Assembly: GCA_029210945.1 (NCBI GenBank)
Contig: JARGGH010000004.1
Location: forward strand, 1-50,453
Length of the DNA: 50,453 nt
Source of the DNA: Anaerolineales bacterium
GTDB lineage: Bacteria; Chloroflexota; Anaerolineae; Anaerolineales; E44-bin32
Direction of reading: 5' to 3'
Position numbers and translations under genes: made by a program. Positions 16,326 through 24,122 of the stretch are shown piece by piece; position 1 is the stretch's first letter, and each line of letters begins with the position of its first letter. A model generated the notes under the pieces. The model was not told the DNA's origin. It searched no databases and saw only the letters and a program-made list of their open reading frames with translations.

Positions 16326-17275
16326 GTCGAAACCCCGCCATCTCCCCGACCTATTGAATGTGATTTCCGGTTACCAAACATCTTCTGGCGCAGATAGGCT
16401 AACGCATCGCGTGGGTGAAAAGACATGCGCACAAGCCGCGCCAGGTTTCCCGGTCCAATTGCGGAGATTAGATCTGCCTCGATCTTGCGCGGCCATGACC
16501 ACTCTGTCAGCCGCTTCTTGCGCAGGTCCGACGCGCCCAGCACCCAATCCGCATCGCACAAGCGGAACATGGTCTCATAACCGCCGGCAAGCTCGATATT
16601 GCGCCCGCTCTCGGGATGGCGGTAATGCGGCCTACCCCCGGGCAAATGCCCGTAATCATGGTCTTGATGCACTACGGTGATGCGCTCACTTGCGTCGATC
16701 AACGGCCAGCCCTCATGCCTTGCTTTATACATCATCCAATTGTCCCAGCCGGCGCGCCCTAAGGCAAATGGGGGCATATCTGCGAATTGGCCCTTGCGGT
16801 ATACAAAGTAATCGCTTCCCATTGGCGGGTGCATGCGACCGTGTTCCTGGAATCTCTGGCGCATCGCCTCCTGCCATCCTTCGTGGAATTCCAGCTCCTC
16901 GTGCAGAGCGAAATCCCAGCGATTGCCCACGATCAGGAACTCGGAGAACCGACCCTGCACCATGCTCACAGCCGGCAAGAAATCGTCCAGCAGTATTATG
17001 TCCGCGTTCAGGTAGGTTAGGACCGAATGCCGTGAAGCCTCACGGGCGATGCCGAAGAGCTCATCGATCAGCGGAGCTCCGCTGGGGGCGCGTGACCGCA
17101 CCGGGACGAGAGGTACGTTCAGTTCTCTGGCAGCCTGCGCCAGGCCCGGTTCTTCGCCAAGCAGCAGCACCTCGATGCCCGCACCCAAACCAAGCCAGGA
17201 ACGAATCGCGTTGGTTTGAATGCGGGCGATATGTTCCTCAACAAATGGTTTGGGGGCGCTGAATAAGGTGATCAT
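16322..17275 (-). CDS. GT-A-fold glycosyltransferase-like protein
   Basis: This 317-residue protein starts MITLFSAPKPF and has a nucleotide-sugar-binding layout: IEVLLLGEE, then TYLNADIILLDDFLPA, where NAD stands in the place of DXD, and FLIVGNRWD, typical of small GT-A enzymes that report as glycosyltransferase-like. PPMGSDYFVYRKGQF, GRAGWDNWMMYKA and VVHQDHDYGHL follow and include a conserved-looking aspartate and histidine that could complete the metal site. I recognise the general type from capsule loci but not a named enzyme. It overlaps the next gene by 4 nt and lies 33 nt after the SpsF-like gene. Confidence 0.75.
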   Translation of the reverse strand: MITLFSAPKPFVEEHIARIQTNAIRSWLGLGAGIEVLLLGEEPGLAQAARELNVPLVPVRSRAPSGAPLIDELFGIAREASRHSVLTYLNADIILLDDFLPAVSMVQGRFSEFLIVGNRWDFALHEELEFHEGWQEAMRQRFQEHGRMHPPMGSDYFVYRKGQFADMPPFALGRAGWDNWMMYKARHEGWPLIDASERITVVHQDHDYGHLPGGRPHYRHPESGRNIELAGGYETMFRLCDADWVLGASDLRKKRLTEWSWPRKIEADLISAIGPGNLARLVRMSFHPRDALAYLRQKMFGNRKSHSIGRGDGGVST

Positions 17276-17308
17276 CGGGTTGGAACTGCCTTCAAACGCT
17301 TACCTGTG

Positions 17309-18064
17309 TTATCCCACGTCGCGATGCGTCTTGTGTTGAACGTCCGCGTTGATCTCCGCCAGGTCCGGGTTCTTCTGCACAAGTTCAAGCACGTCCCTCC
17401 AGCGAAACTCATTCCGGTCAGGCAGGAGTTCAGCGATTTTACGGATGAACTCAAGATCCTGCTCCGTGTCCACCGTCCACCGGAATTGCCCATAATCCCC
17501 ATCAGCTTTCACATGCACGAGGCGGAATCTCTCAGGATTTTCATACAAATACGGCATGACGTGTTCGCGCTCGTGTGCCTGCGCTGCTTCGCTCCAGGCG
17601 CTTTTCAGCGCTTCCAGCGTACAAGTCTCCACATCCAGCCCTATCGGATAGGTGCGTTCCCAGGGAAGGCGATTGGCGGCAAAATCGACCGGCGGCTCTG
17701 CCTCGAGCAGCGCCAGCACGGTGCGGTCGATCAGCTCGGGATCGATCAGCGGGCAATCCGCGGTGAGGCGCACGATGATATCAGCCTCGTGCTCCTGCGC
17801 CGCCTGCCAGTAGCGATCGAGCACATCGAGGGCATCACCGCGCACAACCTCGATGCCGTATTCCCGGCATAACTCCACGATGGCATCATCTTCGATTTCA
17901 TTTGTGGTGGCCACGATGACATCATCGACGCTCTGCGCCAGCCGCGCCCGCTCTGCGACCCAGATGAGCATGGGCTCATCCTGGATCTCCAACAGCACTT
18001 TGCCTGGCAGCCGCTTCGATCCCATGCGCGCCTGCACGATCGCGATCACACGCAGATCAGTCAT
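17309..18064 (-). CDS. spsF: SpsF-like cytidylyltransferase
   Basis: The 251-residue protein is a nucleotidyltransferase of the SpsF/acylneuraminate cytidylyltransferase group. VIAIVQARMGSKRLPGKVL at 6-24 is the CTP-binding loop, and VIVATTNEIEDD, VVRGDALDVLDRY and IVRLTADCPLIDP with the metal aspartate follow. The end contains FRWTVDTEQDLEFI. In spore-coat and flagellin nonulosonate loci, SpsF/PseF-type enzymes activate the sugar with CTP. The NeuB-type synthase two genes upstream is the likely source of substrate (inference). Its start overlaps the GT4 gene by 4 nt. Confidence 0.9.
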   Translation of the reverse strand: MTDLRVIAIVQARMGSKRLPGKVLLEIQDEPMLIWVAERARLAQSVDDVIVATTNEIEDDAIVELCREYGIEVVRGDALDVLDRYWQAAQEHEADIIVRLTADCPLIDPELIDRTVLALLEAEPPVDFAANRLPWERTYPIGLDVETCTLEALKSAWSEAAQAHEREHVMPYLYENPERFRLVHVKADGDYGQFRWTVDTEQDLEFIRKIAELLPDRNEFRWRDVLELVQKNPDLAEINADVQHKTHRDVG

Positions 18065-19182
18065 CCAGTAACACCTTGCTGATGCTCAACGGCGATCTCG
18101 TAAGCCTCGATAAGTTTCGGGAAATTTTCGTTCCAATCGGCGCGCTGTTCGACGAGTCGCCGTGCCTTCTTTCCAACATCCTCCAGGCGGGAGCGCTCTT
18201 CCAGGGCGTGAAGAACGCCATCAGAGAGCGAGGCCACATCGCCCGTACGAAACCACCAGCCGTTCTCCCCCGGCTGCACCCACTCACGATTGCCGGGGAT
18301 ATCCGAGACGAGCGCAGGGGTTCCGCAGGCCATCGCCTCCAGGAGCGAAACCGAGGATCCGTCGCTGTATGAACCACTGAGATACAGATCCGCCGACCGA
18401 TAATAATCGGGCAGCATCTCTCTGGAGACCGCCCCCGCAAAATGGGCACGCGACGCCAGCCCAGCCGCGTCCAGCCAATTCTCAAAGACACTCCGCTGAG
18501 AACCCTCACCCAGGAGCAGCAGCTTCAATGCCCGCTGCTCAGGCGCTGTCCGAATAAAGCCTTTGACGATCAGATCCACGCCGTAAATCGGCTCGAATGA
18601 GCGCGTCGAGAGCAGAATGAAATCATCCTCCCAGCCAAGGTCCGCGCGCACTTTTTCGCCTCCGCCCGGCGTGAAGTGATTCAGATCCGTGCCCCAGGGA
18701 AACAACACAATCCGGTCTTCATGCATGCCAAACCTTATCGCAGCCTGTTTCACCGCCTGGCAATCACCGACAAATGCATCGCTTCTACGAAGTACAAATC
18801 TTGCCACTAATGCGATCCAGGGTTTGCGCGTCTCCCACAATAAATCGGACCCCCAGGACATGGTCACCAATGGATGGAAGCCGGCCATCGCCGCGATGCT
18901 CGCGGAGAGATGGATTGGACCAGCATGCACAAGGTCCGGATTGATCTGGTCCACGCGGGACCGAAATTCGCGCACAGCTTCAGGAAAACGATGCCAGGAT
19001 AGCCTATTCGCACCCAGGAGCGCAGCGTGCGCAGTCACATTCTCGGGCAGTTCGGCCTGCACGCCCTTCGACAGTCTCCCCAGAAGAGGAAGGTAGTCGA
19101 TGCTGTGTGGTGTGCCGGCCAGGGCTTCGAGGAACCTCCGGTCGTGTGGGGTAAAGCCACGGGTGAAGTAAAGGACTTTCAC
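18061..19182 (-). CDS. GT4 family glycosyltransferase
   Basis: This 373-residue protein is a GT-B glycosyltransferase. Its N-terminal acceptor domain begins MKVLYFTRGFTPHDRRFLEA and includes PDLVHAGPIHLSA and TMSWGSDLLWE. The C-terminal donor domain has LLSTRSFEPIYGVDL, LLLLGEGSQRS and the GT4 signature SSVSLLEAMACGTPALVSD, whose glutamate binds the donor sugar. It adds one sugar to the growing lipid-linked chain in the cytoplasm. It overlaps both neighbours by 4 nt, placing it firmly in the nonulosonate part of the operon between the synthase and SpsF. Confidence 0.92.
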   Translation of the reverse strand: MKVLYFTRGFTPHDRRFLEALAGTPHSIDYLPLLGRLSKGVQAELPENVTAHAALLGANRLSWHRFPEAVREFRSRVDQINPDLVHAGPIHLSASIAAMAGFHPLVTMSWGSDLLWETRKPWIALVARFVLRRSDAFVGDCQAVKQAAIRFGMHEDRIVLFPWGTDLNHFTPGGGEKVRADLGWEDDFILLSTRSFEPIYGVDLIVKGFIRTAPEQRALKLLLLGEGSQRSVFENWLDAAGLASRAHFAGAVSREMLPDYYRSADLYLSGSYSDGSSVSLLEAMACGTPALVSDIPGNREWVQPGENGWWFRTGDVASLSDGVLHALEERSRLEDVGKKARRLVEQRADWNENFPKLIEAYEIAVEHQQGVTG

Positions 19183-20252
19183 TCACTCACCAGCATGGTC
19201 CACATGAGCGCTTCGCCCATGGGAATATCGACCACTATCTTGGTCCCTAATACGCGTTCCAGATCGCGCGCCTGGATTGCTCCCGGTGCGGCCGGCCGCA
19301 GCACGTCGATCATCTCGCGCGTGAGCACCTCGCCTGTCCGGATGTCCCGGGCGGCTCGCAGACACCGCCGCTGGACGTACACCGTCTCCTTTTCATTCTC
19401 GGCGACCTGCTTCAGCGGCGAACCCATGGCGCGCTCGAGCTCCCGCGTGCGGGCGACCATATCCGACCATGTATGTGGATCCATGGCGAATGGATGGTCT
19501 GGGCCCTCGCGCGTCGTGTCGTCAGTGAAGTGCTTCTCGATCACACGCGCGCCAATCGCAACCGCACCAAGCACGGTTGCGTGGCCGGCGGTATGATCGG
19601 AAAGACCCAGGACGACATCGGGGAAAAGCTGCCGGTAGGTCTTGAGGACTTTCAAATGGATGTGATCGAAATTTTCATCGCTTCCGGTGTAGTTCGTGTT
19701 GCACTGAAACAACACGACTTGATCGTTGACCTCCAGAATCGCACGCATGTTGTCCACAACCTCACCCAGTTCACATGCCCCGGTTGACACCAGGATTGGC
19801 ACTTCTTTCCTGGCCATGTAGATCAACAGCTCAGGCCAGGACATAAGACCAGAGCCTGCCTTGTACGCGGGCACATAGGATTCCAACATGTCAGTGCTTT
19901 CATAGTCGTACGGTGAGGAGAAATAATGGATCCCGGCTTTATCGCACTCCTCTTTCAGGATGGGTGTCCAATCGAATGGGATCGAGGCATCCTGATAGAC
20001 CTCAAAGACTGATTTCTTCCATGCATCCTGGTGGGATTGTTTGCCTTCGAGGTGCTTAAACCCGTAATCTGAGACGATCTTCGGCGCCTGGAAATTCTGG
20101 AACTTGGCCGCGTCCGCGCCAGCCTCCGCGGCAAGATGAATGAGATTCCTGGCACGCTCCAACTGCCCGTCATGGTTGGCGCCGATATCGGCGATGAAAT
20201 AGGCCGGATGCCCTTCGCCAATCTTGCGATCCGCGATAGTGATTTCATCCAT
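19179..20252 (-). CDS. neuB: NeuB-type nonulosonic acid synthase with SAF domain
   Basis: The protein of 357 residues, counted from the chosen start, has the TIM barrel (FIADIGANHDGQ, AAKFQNFQAP, FSSPYDYES, STGACELGE, LGLSDHTAGH, EKHFTDD followed by GPDHPFAMDP) and then a complete SAF domain from about residue 290 (RRCLRAARDIRTGEVLTREM to the end). GPDH with an A-M-D-P loop fits bacterial free-sugar synthases (NeuB, LegI, PseI) rather than NANS. It makes a sialic-like acid from PEP and an acylated amino-hexose. The ATG at 20250-20252 is chosen because GGAGGA lies exactly 9 nt upstream; the ATG three codons earlier touches that Shine-Dalgarno. Which nonulosonate it makes cannot be read from sequence. 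Confidence 0.92.
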   Translation of the reverse strand: MDEITIADRKIGEGHPAYFIADIGANHDGQLERARNLIHLAAEAGADAAKFQNFQAPKIVSDYGFKHLEGKQSHQDAWKKSVFEVYQDASIPFDWTPILKEECDKAGIHYFSSPYDYESTDMLESYVPAYKAGSGLMSWPELLIYMARKEVPILVSTGACELGEVVDNMRAILEVNDQVVLFQCNTNYTGSDENFDHIHLKVLKTYRQLFPDVVLGLSDHTAGHATVLGAVAIGARVIEKHFTDDTTREGPDHPFAMDPHTWSDMVARTRELERAMGSPLKQVAENEKETVYVQRRCLRAARDIRTGEVLTREMIDVLRPAAPGAIQARDLERVLGTKIVVDIPMGEALMWTMLVSE

Positions 20253-20274
20253 TCGATTCATTCCTCCACTGCAA

Positions 20275-20303
20275 TATCTATCCGGTATTCGTGAGCAGTT
20301 CAA
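20275..20303 (-). promoter_or_regulatory. Weak internal promoter candidate before neuB
   Basis: On the minus strand TTGAAC (20298-20303) is followed after exactly 17 nt by TAGATA (20275-20280), then a Shine-Dalgarno and the neuB start. The -35 is fair and the -10 poor. This 106-nt gap is the only sizeable break in an otherwise tightly overlapping operon, which is the reason for listing it. A perfect inverted repeat, GCGTGT-AA-ACACGC, at 20338-20351 lies just after the previous stop. Confidence 0.3.
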
Positions 20304-20358
20304 GTCGTGCCGGGGACAATTTCTCTGGAATGGATTAGCGTGTAAACACGCATGTACC

Positions 20359-21234
20359 TCAGGACCATGAATCGTCCTGCTCATATCCCATTTCTATCAG
20401 GAGATCTCCGGCAACCCGCTTGAATTGATCGATGTTTCTGAGCGTAAAATGTTCTCGCCAAGTGCCTGCCCTACCAGAGCGATAAGTCCTGGAGTGTTCT
20501 GGGGACATTTCCTCAGCGAGATGCCCGACAAGATCCCGGTACCTGATGTGCGCCGACAACACCCAGCCATAGAGCGGAGCCAGCATCGTCTCAAGGTTGG
20601 CTTCGCGATGTTGAATCAGCTCTTCAAATCGGATTTTCACCACATCGGGCGATGAGAGCCAGCCGCGATGACTGGCATAACCCTCTACGATACTGCCGAT
20701 CAGTCCCGGTACACCCTCGATCGTAGCCGAGATCCGTGCTTCCATAGAAGGAAGTGACCGGTAGTAATCGCGCATGGCATGCTCCGTGTGGATGTCCATC
20801 GCGAAGTAAATGTGCGAGATAATTTTGTCTCTTGGATCTCGATATATGAAGTAAGTCACCCAATTGCTGCCAGTGAGCATCTCAAAGAATGGCTCGCGCG
20901 CCGGAATGTATCCCCACCCGACATCCCCGGGTTCTAGCCGCGCTAAATCCTTCATCACACGTTCATCGGACCGCAGGCGACCTTCACGGGTGATTGTCTG
21001 GACAGGGTGCTCCGCGGTAAAAACGAGCGGAGAAACCGAACTGATCCCTTCTAAGAACTGTGCCAACAGATGGGAACCGCTCTTGGCCATCGCATTCCCG
21101 AACACGATGGGAAGATTATGCGTGTTAACATCTGGATATTGTCGATTCCGATCCTGCCGCCTTCGATTCGCCTTTATATGCCAGCGGAAAGACCGCAGCG
21201 GTTCGACGAATGTGCTCCTGCGGATAACATCCAT
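20359..21234 (-). CDS. PAPS-dependent sulfotransferase-like protein
   Basis: The protein has about 291 residues from the ATG at 21232-21234; an ATG at 21321 would extend it by 29 residues and overlap the previous gene by 41 nt. Neither start has a good Shine-Dalgarno. VFGNAMAKSGSHLLAQFL at about 44-61 is the 5'-phosphosulfate loop, and YFIYRDPRDKIIS at about 128-140 is the 3'-phosphate site. IRFEELI and a C-terminal GRAGTWREHFTLRNI complete the PAPS-binding pattern of the sulfotransferase-1 type. It differs clearly from the other two sulfotransferases. It probably acts on a sugar made by the surrounding operon; the acceptor is unknown. Confidence 0.83.
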   Translation of the reverse strand: MDVIRRSTFVEPLRSFRWHIKANRRRQDRNRQYPDVNTHNLPIVFGNAMAKSGSHLLAQFLEGISSVSPLVFTAEHPVQTITREGRLRSDERVMKDLARLEPGDVGWGYIPAREPFFEMLTGSNWVTYFIYRDPRDKIISHIYFAMDIHTEHAMRDYYRSLPSMEARISATIEGVPGLIGSIVEGYASHRGWLSSPDVVKIRFEELIQHREANLETMLAPLYGWVLSAHIRYRDLVGHLAEEMSPEHSRTYRSGRAGTWREHFTLRNIDQFKRVAGDLLIEMGYEQDDSWS

Positions 21235-21280
21235 TATGTTCAGCAGCCGACACAAACGATTTGAAGAAATCTCATAGGTT

Positions 21281-22198
21281 TCACGAAAGCAAGGCTCTCT
21301 GCTTCTCTCGAAATCCACCATCCATGCATTCTTTTAACACCTTGATGCCGCCGAGTATTGTTGGAAGGTCTACTCCTATCTCCCGGGAAAATTTTTCTGT
21401 GCTAAGACATAAATTTTTCGCCCGTGCCACTCTCAAATTAGCATCATCTACCGAGATGGGTTGGATCAACTCACCCGACAAAGAAAACTCTTCCGCGATG
21501 AGCTTTCCAAACGCGTACTTGCTCATGCAATCAGAACTGGAGAGATGATAGAGCCCATGTAGATCGATTCGCAGCAAGCGCATAATCCAGCCTGCCAAAT
21601 GGTTTGCCGAGATTAATGATACAAAGACATCTCGAAATCCGTGTCGAGATTCTCCAGCTCTTAGTCCTTGATAGAACCATTCGAAGAGTCCTGTTTTTGA
21701 GCCGGCGCTCCATCCGAAAAAGTTGGTGCGCAGAACCAGCGCTCCCGGATCTGCTGCCAGGACCGCCCGCTCACCCTCCAGTTTGCTCCGGCCGTATTTG
21801 TTTACGGGTGCTGGCGTATTCTCTTCAACATAATTCCCGGACTTGCCATCAAATACAGCGTCAGTCGAGATATGGATTAGTTTCGCTGGTTGAGTCCGCG
21901 AGGCTTGTGCCAATCTTGCAGGCACATCCCGGTTGAGCTCCAGAGCAGCCTCGAAATCTTCCTCACAAGCATCCACATCTGTTTGTGCGGCACAATTAAC
22001 AACCCAATGCGGTTCGAACCGCTCGAACAACGCTTGAATGCTGCCTGGTTGAGTCAGGTCTGTCTGAATGCCGTGTACACCTTCACCAACCACAACTTCT
22101 CGGTTAGAGACTGCAATGACTTCCACCTGGTTCATCGCCTCAAGAACTAAGTGTGTGCCCAGCAAACCGCTCGCGCCCGTAACCAGCAAACGCGTCAT
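21281..22198 (-). CDS. RmlD-like dTDP/UDP-4-dehydrosugar reductase
   Basis: This 305-residue extended SDR has the cofactor loop VTGASGLLGTH at 6-16, VVNCAAQTDVDACEED, which is close to the RmlD signature, the catalytic STDAVFDG and YGRSKLEGE with Tyr and Lys, and LRTNFFGWS. RmlD proteins reduce a 4-keto-6-deoxy sugar nucleotide, for example to dTDP-L-rhamnose. No rmlA, rmlB or rmlC gene is in the window. The gene overlaps a PseB-like 4,6-dehydratase by 4 nt, so reduction of that enzyme's UDP-4-keto product is a more likely role here (inference). A similar reductase, SpsK, occurs in the Bacillus spore-coat locus. Confidence 0.87.
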   Translation of the reverse strand: MTRLLVTGASGLLGTHLVLEAMNQVEVIAVSNREVVVGEGVHGIQTDLTQPGSIQALFERFEPHWVVNCAAQTDVDACEEDFEAALELNRDVPARLAQASRTQPAKLIHISTDAVFDGKSGNYVEENTPAPVNKYGRSKLEGERAVLAADPGALVLRTNFFGWSAGSKTGLFEWFYQGLRAGESRHGFRDVFVSLISANHLAGWIMRLLRIDLHGLYHLSSSDCMSKYAFGKLIAEEFSLSGELIQPISVDDANLRVARAKNLCLSTEKFSREIGVDLPTILGGIKVLKECMDGGFREKQRALLS

Positions 22199-23214
22199 TC
22201 GAGCTTCAGTCTCTCCTGCATGACTCGATCGAATGGACGGACGAGCTTACGAATTTCATCCTGCGTGAGCCACTCATCGTTGCTATCGCTCGCATAGCGA
22301 AAGCCCTCAGGGAGGGCCTTGCCCTGGTTCCGCCACGCATGCCCGAACCACAGCGCGCCGGGAGGTTCGACCACGAACATATCCTCCAACTCCAGGGTAT
22401 GCCGGGCTTCATCTTCCGAAATCAGCACTTCATGCAGTTTTTCGCCCGGCCGGATCCCGATGTATTCGACCTCAGCATCTGGAGCAATCGCTTTTGCCAG
22501 ATCCGTGATATGTGTGCTCGGGATCTTCGGAACGAATACTTCGCCGCCTTCCATCTGTTCAATACACCGGATTGTAAAATCGACACCCTGCTGGAGCGAC
22601 AGCCAGAAGCGCGTCATACGCTCATCCGTGATCGTCAAGCGGCCAGTCTCACGCTGCCTGACGAATACGGGCACCACGCTCCCCCGGCTGCCGACCACGT
22701 TGCCATAACGGACGCATGAAAAGCGCACGTCCCGTCCACCAGCATAGGCATTCGATTGGATAAACAACTTTTCCGCCGCGAGCTTCGTTGCCCCGTAGAG
22801 GTTAATCGGGTTAACTGCCTTATCCGTGCTGAGCGCCATGACCTTCTCCACGCTGGTGTCCAGCGCGGCCTCGATCACGTTGCGCCCCCCCATGATGTTG
22901 GTCATGATCGCTTCGATCGGGTTGTATTCGCAGGCCGGCACCTGCTTGAGCGCCGCGGCGTGCACCACGATGTCCACACCTTGCATCGCACGGCGTACGC
23001 GGCTGAGATCGCGGACATCACCGATGAAATAGCGCAGATCGGGGTGATCAAATCCTGATGAACGCATCTCGTGCTGTTTGAGCTCATCGCGGCTGAAAAC
23101 GATCAATTTCGCGGGATGAAAATCATCGAGCATACGCCTGATGAAAGCCCGTCCAAATGAGCCCGTGCCGCCAGTAATCAGGACGACTTTATCAGACCAA
23201 TTCATATCACTCAT
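22195..23214 (-). CDS. pseB: PseB-like UDP-N-acetylglucosamine 4,6-dehydratase (inverting)
   Basis: The 339-residue protein has the NAD-binding loop TGGTGSFG at 14-21, AAALKQVPACEYNP at 86-99, and the active-site block STDKAVNPINLYGATK at 129-144, with Asp131, Lys132 and Tyr140 as the expected catalytic set. GIRPGEKLHEVLISEDEAR and the tail EGFRYASDSNDEWLT recall PseB more than FnlA/CapE. PseB converts UDP-GlcNAc to the UDP-4-keto-6-deoxy-L-AltNAc type sugar, the first step to pseudaminic acid. The usual next enzyme, aminotransferase PseC, is absent from the window. The start overlaps the methyltransferase stop by 4 nt; an ATG three codons on has better Shine-Dalgarno spacing. Confidence 0.88.
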   Translation of the reverse strand: MSDMNWSDKVVLITGGTGSFGRAFIRRMLDDFHPAKLIVFSRDELKQHEMRSSGFDHPDLRYFIGDVRDLSRVRRAMQGVDIVVHAAALKQVPACEYNPIEAIMTNIMGGRNVIEAALDTSVEKVMALSTDKAVNPINLYGATKLAAEKLFIQSNAYAGGRDVRFSCVRYGNVVGSRGSVVPVFVRQRETGRLTITDERMTRFWLSLQQGVDFTIRCIEQMEGGEVFVPKIPSTHITDLAKAIAPDAEVEYIGIRPGEKLHEVLISEDEARHTLELEDMFVVEPPGALWFGHAWRNQGKALPEGFRYASDSNDEWLTQDEIRKLVRPFDRVMQERLKLE

Positions 23215-24122
23215 CCTCGTTTCGCTTTCTGAGAATTCCCATCAGGCTTCTCAAAGAGCACCATTGGGTATTGCCCCCAGCGCCCGAGGAAACGCGGGAA
23301 TCTCTCCTCCAGCCTGTAAAGAAGCCGGAGCCAGTAGCGGCCGAAAAATTGACGGTGAACCAGCGCCCGCAGGAACGCCGAGCTAACCGTGCGCCAGGCT
23401 CTTACCTCAAACCTGGGCAGGTCCCCGACCCTTTCTTGCAGCCAATTGTAATCATGTTTAAAGCTGTAGAGCCCTGGCCGGGTCAGTAGCTCACGGGTCT
23501 CGTTATCGATCTCTTTATCCCCCATCTTCAGCGGCCGGTCTTTTCCAAAACGCAGTTGGCTGTACTGCCTTAACAACCACCCGCCCATCTTGATCGGTAA
23601 GCGCGCCAGGCACATAAGCTTCGAATGCTCACCCCAACTGTAAATGACCACCGCCTCCCCGCCCGGGCTCAGCACCCTGAAGAACTCCCGGAAGGCTGAT
23701 TCTTGATCCTCCATGGGAAGATGGTAGATTACGTGCATCGAGACTGCCGCATCAAACGCCTCTGGTTTAAACGGCAGATTTGCCAGGTCCCCCACGACGA
23801 ACAGACCATGATCTCCGATGCGCTTACGCGCTTCCATAAGCGCTAATCTCGAGATATCCAGGCAAACACGATGGGCAAACCCGCGCGAGTACTCTTCGTA
23901 TTCACCGTACTGGATTGGACCTGAACCGCCGTCCAGTATCAGACGGCCTCTCTCAGGGAGATAGCGCTTCACGCGTTCCCGGCAGCGCTGCACATATTCC
24001 TCCGAGACCGGGCGAAGATCCTCATAACGCGAATTCTGGTAAAGCCCTTCACCGATCTGTTTCCACCCGTACTGGTCGTAGAATTCCTGGACCTCGCGCT
24101 TTATCTCAGATTTATCCTTCAA
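23211..24122 (-). CDS. Class I SAM-dependent methyltransferase
   Basis: The protein of about 303 residues has SAM motif I LILDGGSGPIQYGEY, the acidic post-I position VCLDIS, motif II-like LPFKPEAFDAAVSMHVIYH and RVLSPGGEAVVIYSW, so it is a UbiE/Methyltransf_11-type enzyme. I prefer a TTG start at 24120-24122 because GGAGGT lies 5 nt upstream inside the end of the previous gene. An ATG at 24146 would need a longer overlap. It may O-methylate a glycan residue or cap the chain; chain-end methylation regulates length in some Wzm/Wzt systems, and this operon contains such a transporter, but the link is inference. Confidence 0.85.
   Translation of the reverse strand: MKDKSEIKREVQEFYDQYGWKQIGEGLYQNSRYEDLRPVSEEYVQRCRERVKRYLPERGRLILDGGSGPIQYGEYEEYSRGFAHRVCLDISRLALMEARKRIGDHGLFVVGDLANLPFKPEAFDAAVSMHVIYHLPMEDQESAFREFFRVLSPGGEAVVIYSWGEHSKLMCLARLPIKMGGWLLRQYSQLRFGKDRPLKMGDKEIDNETRELLTRPGLYSFKHDYNWLQERVGDLPRFEVRAWRTVSSAFLRALVHRQFFGRYWLRLLYRLEERFPRFLGRWGQYPMVLFEKPDGNSQKAKRG

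Noticed and set aside
20338..20351. Inverted repeat GCGTGT-AA-ACACGC as transcription terminator
   Set aside because: The 2-nt loop is too small for a good hairpin, no T-run follows on the minus strand, and downstream genes appear to belong to the same operon. It could be a protein site, but there is only one copy.
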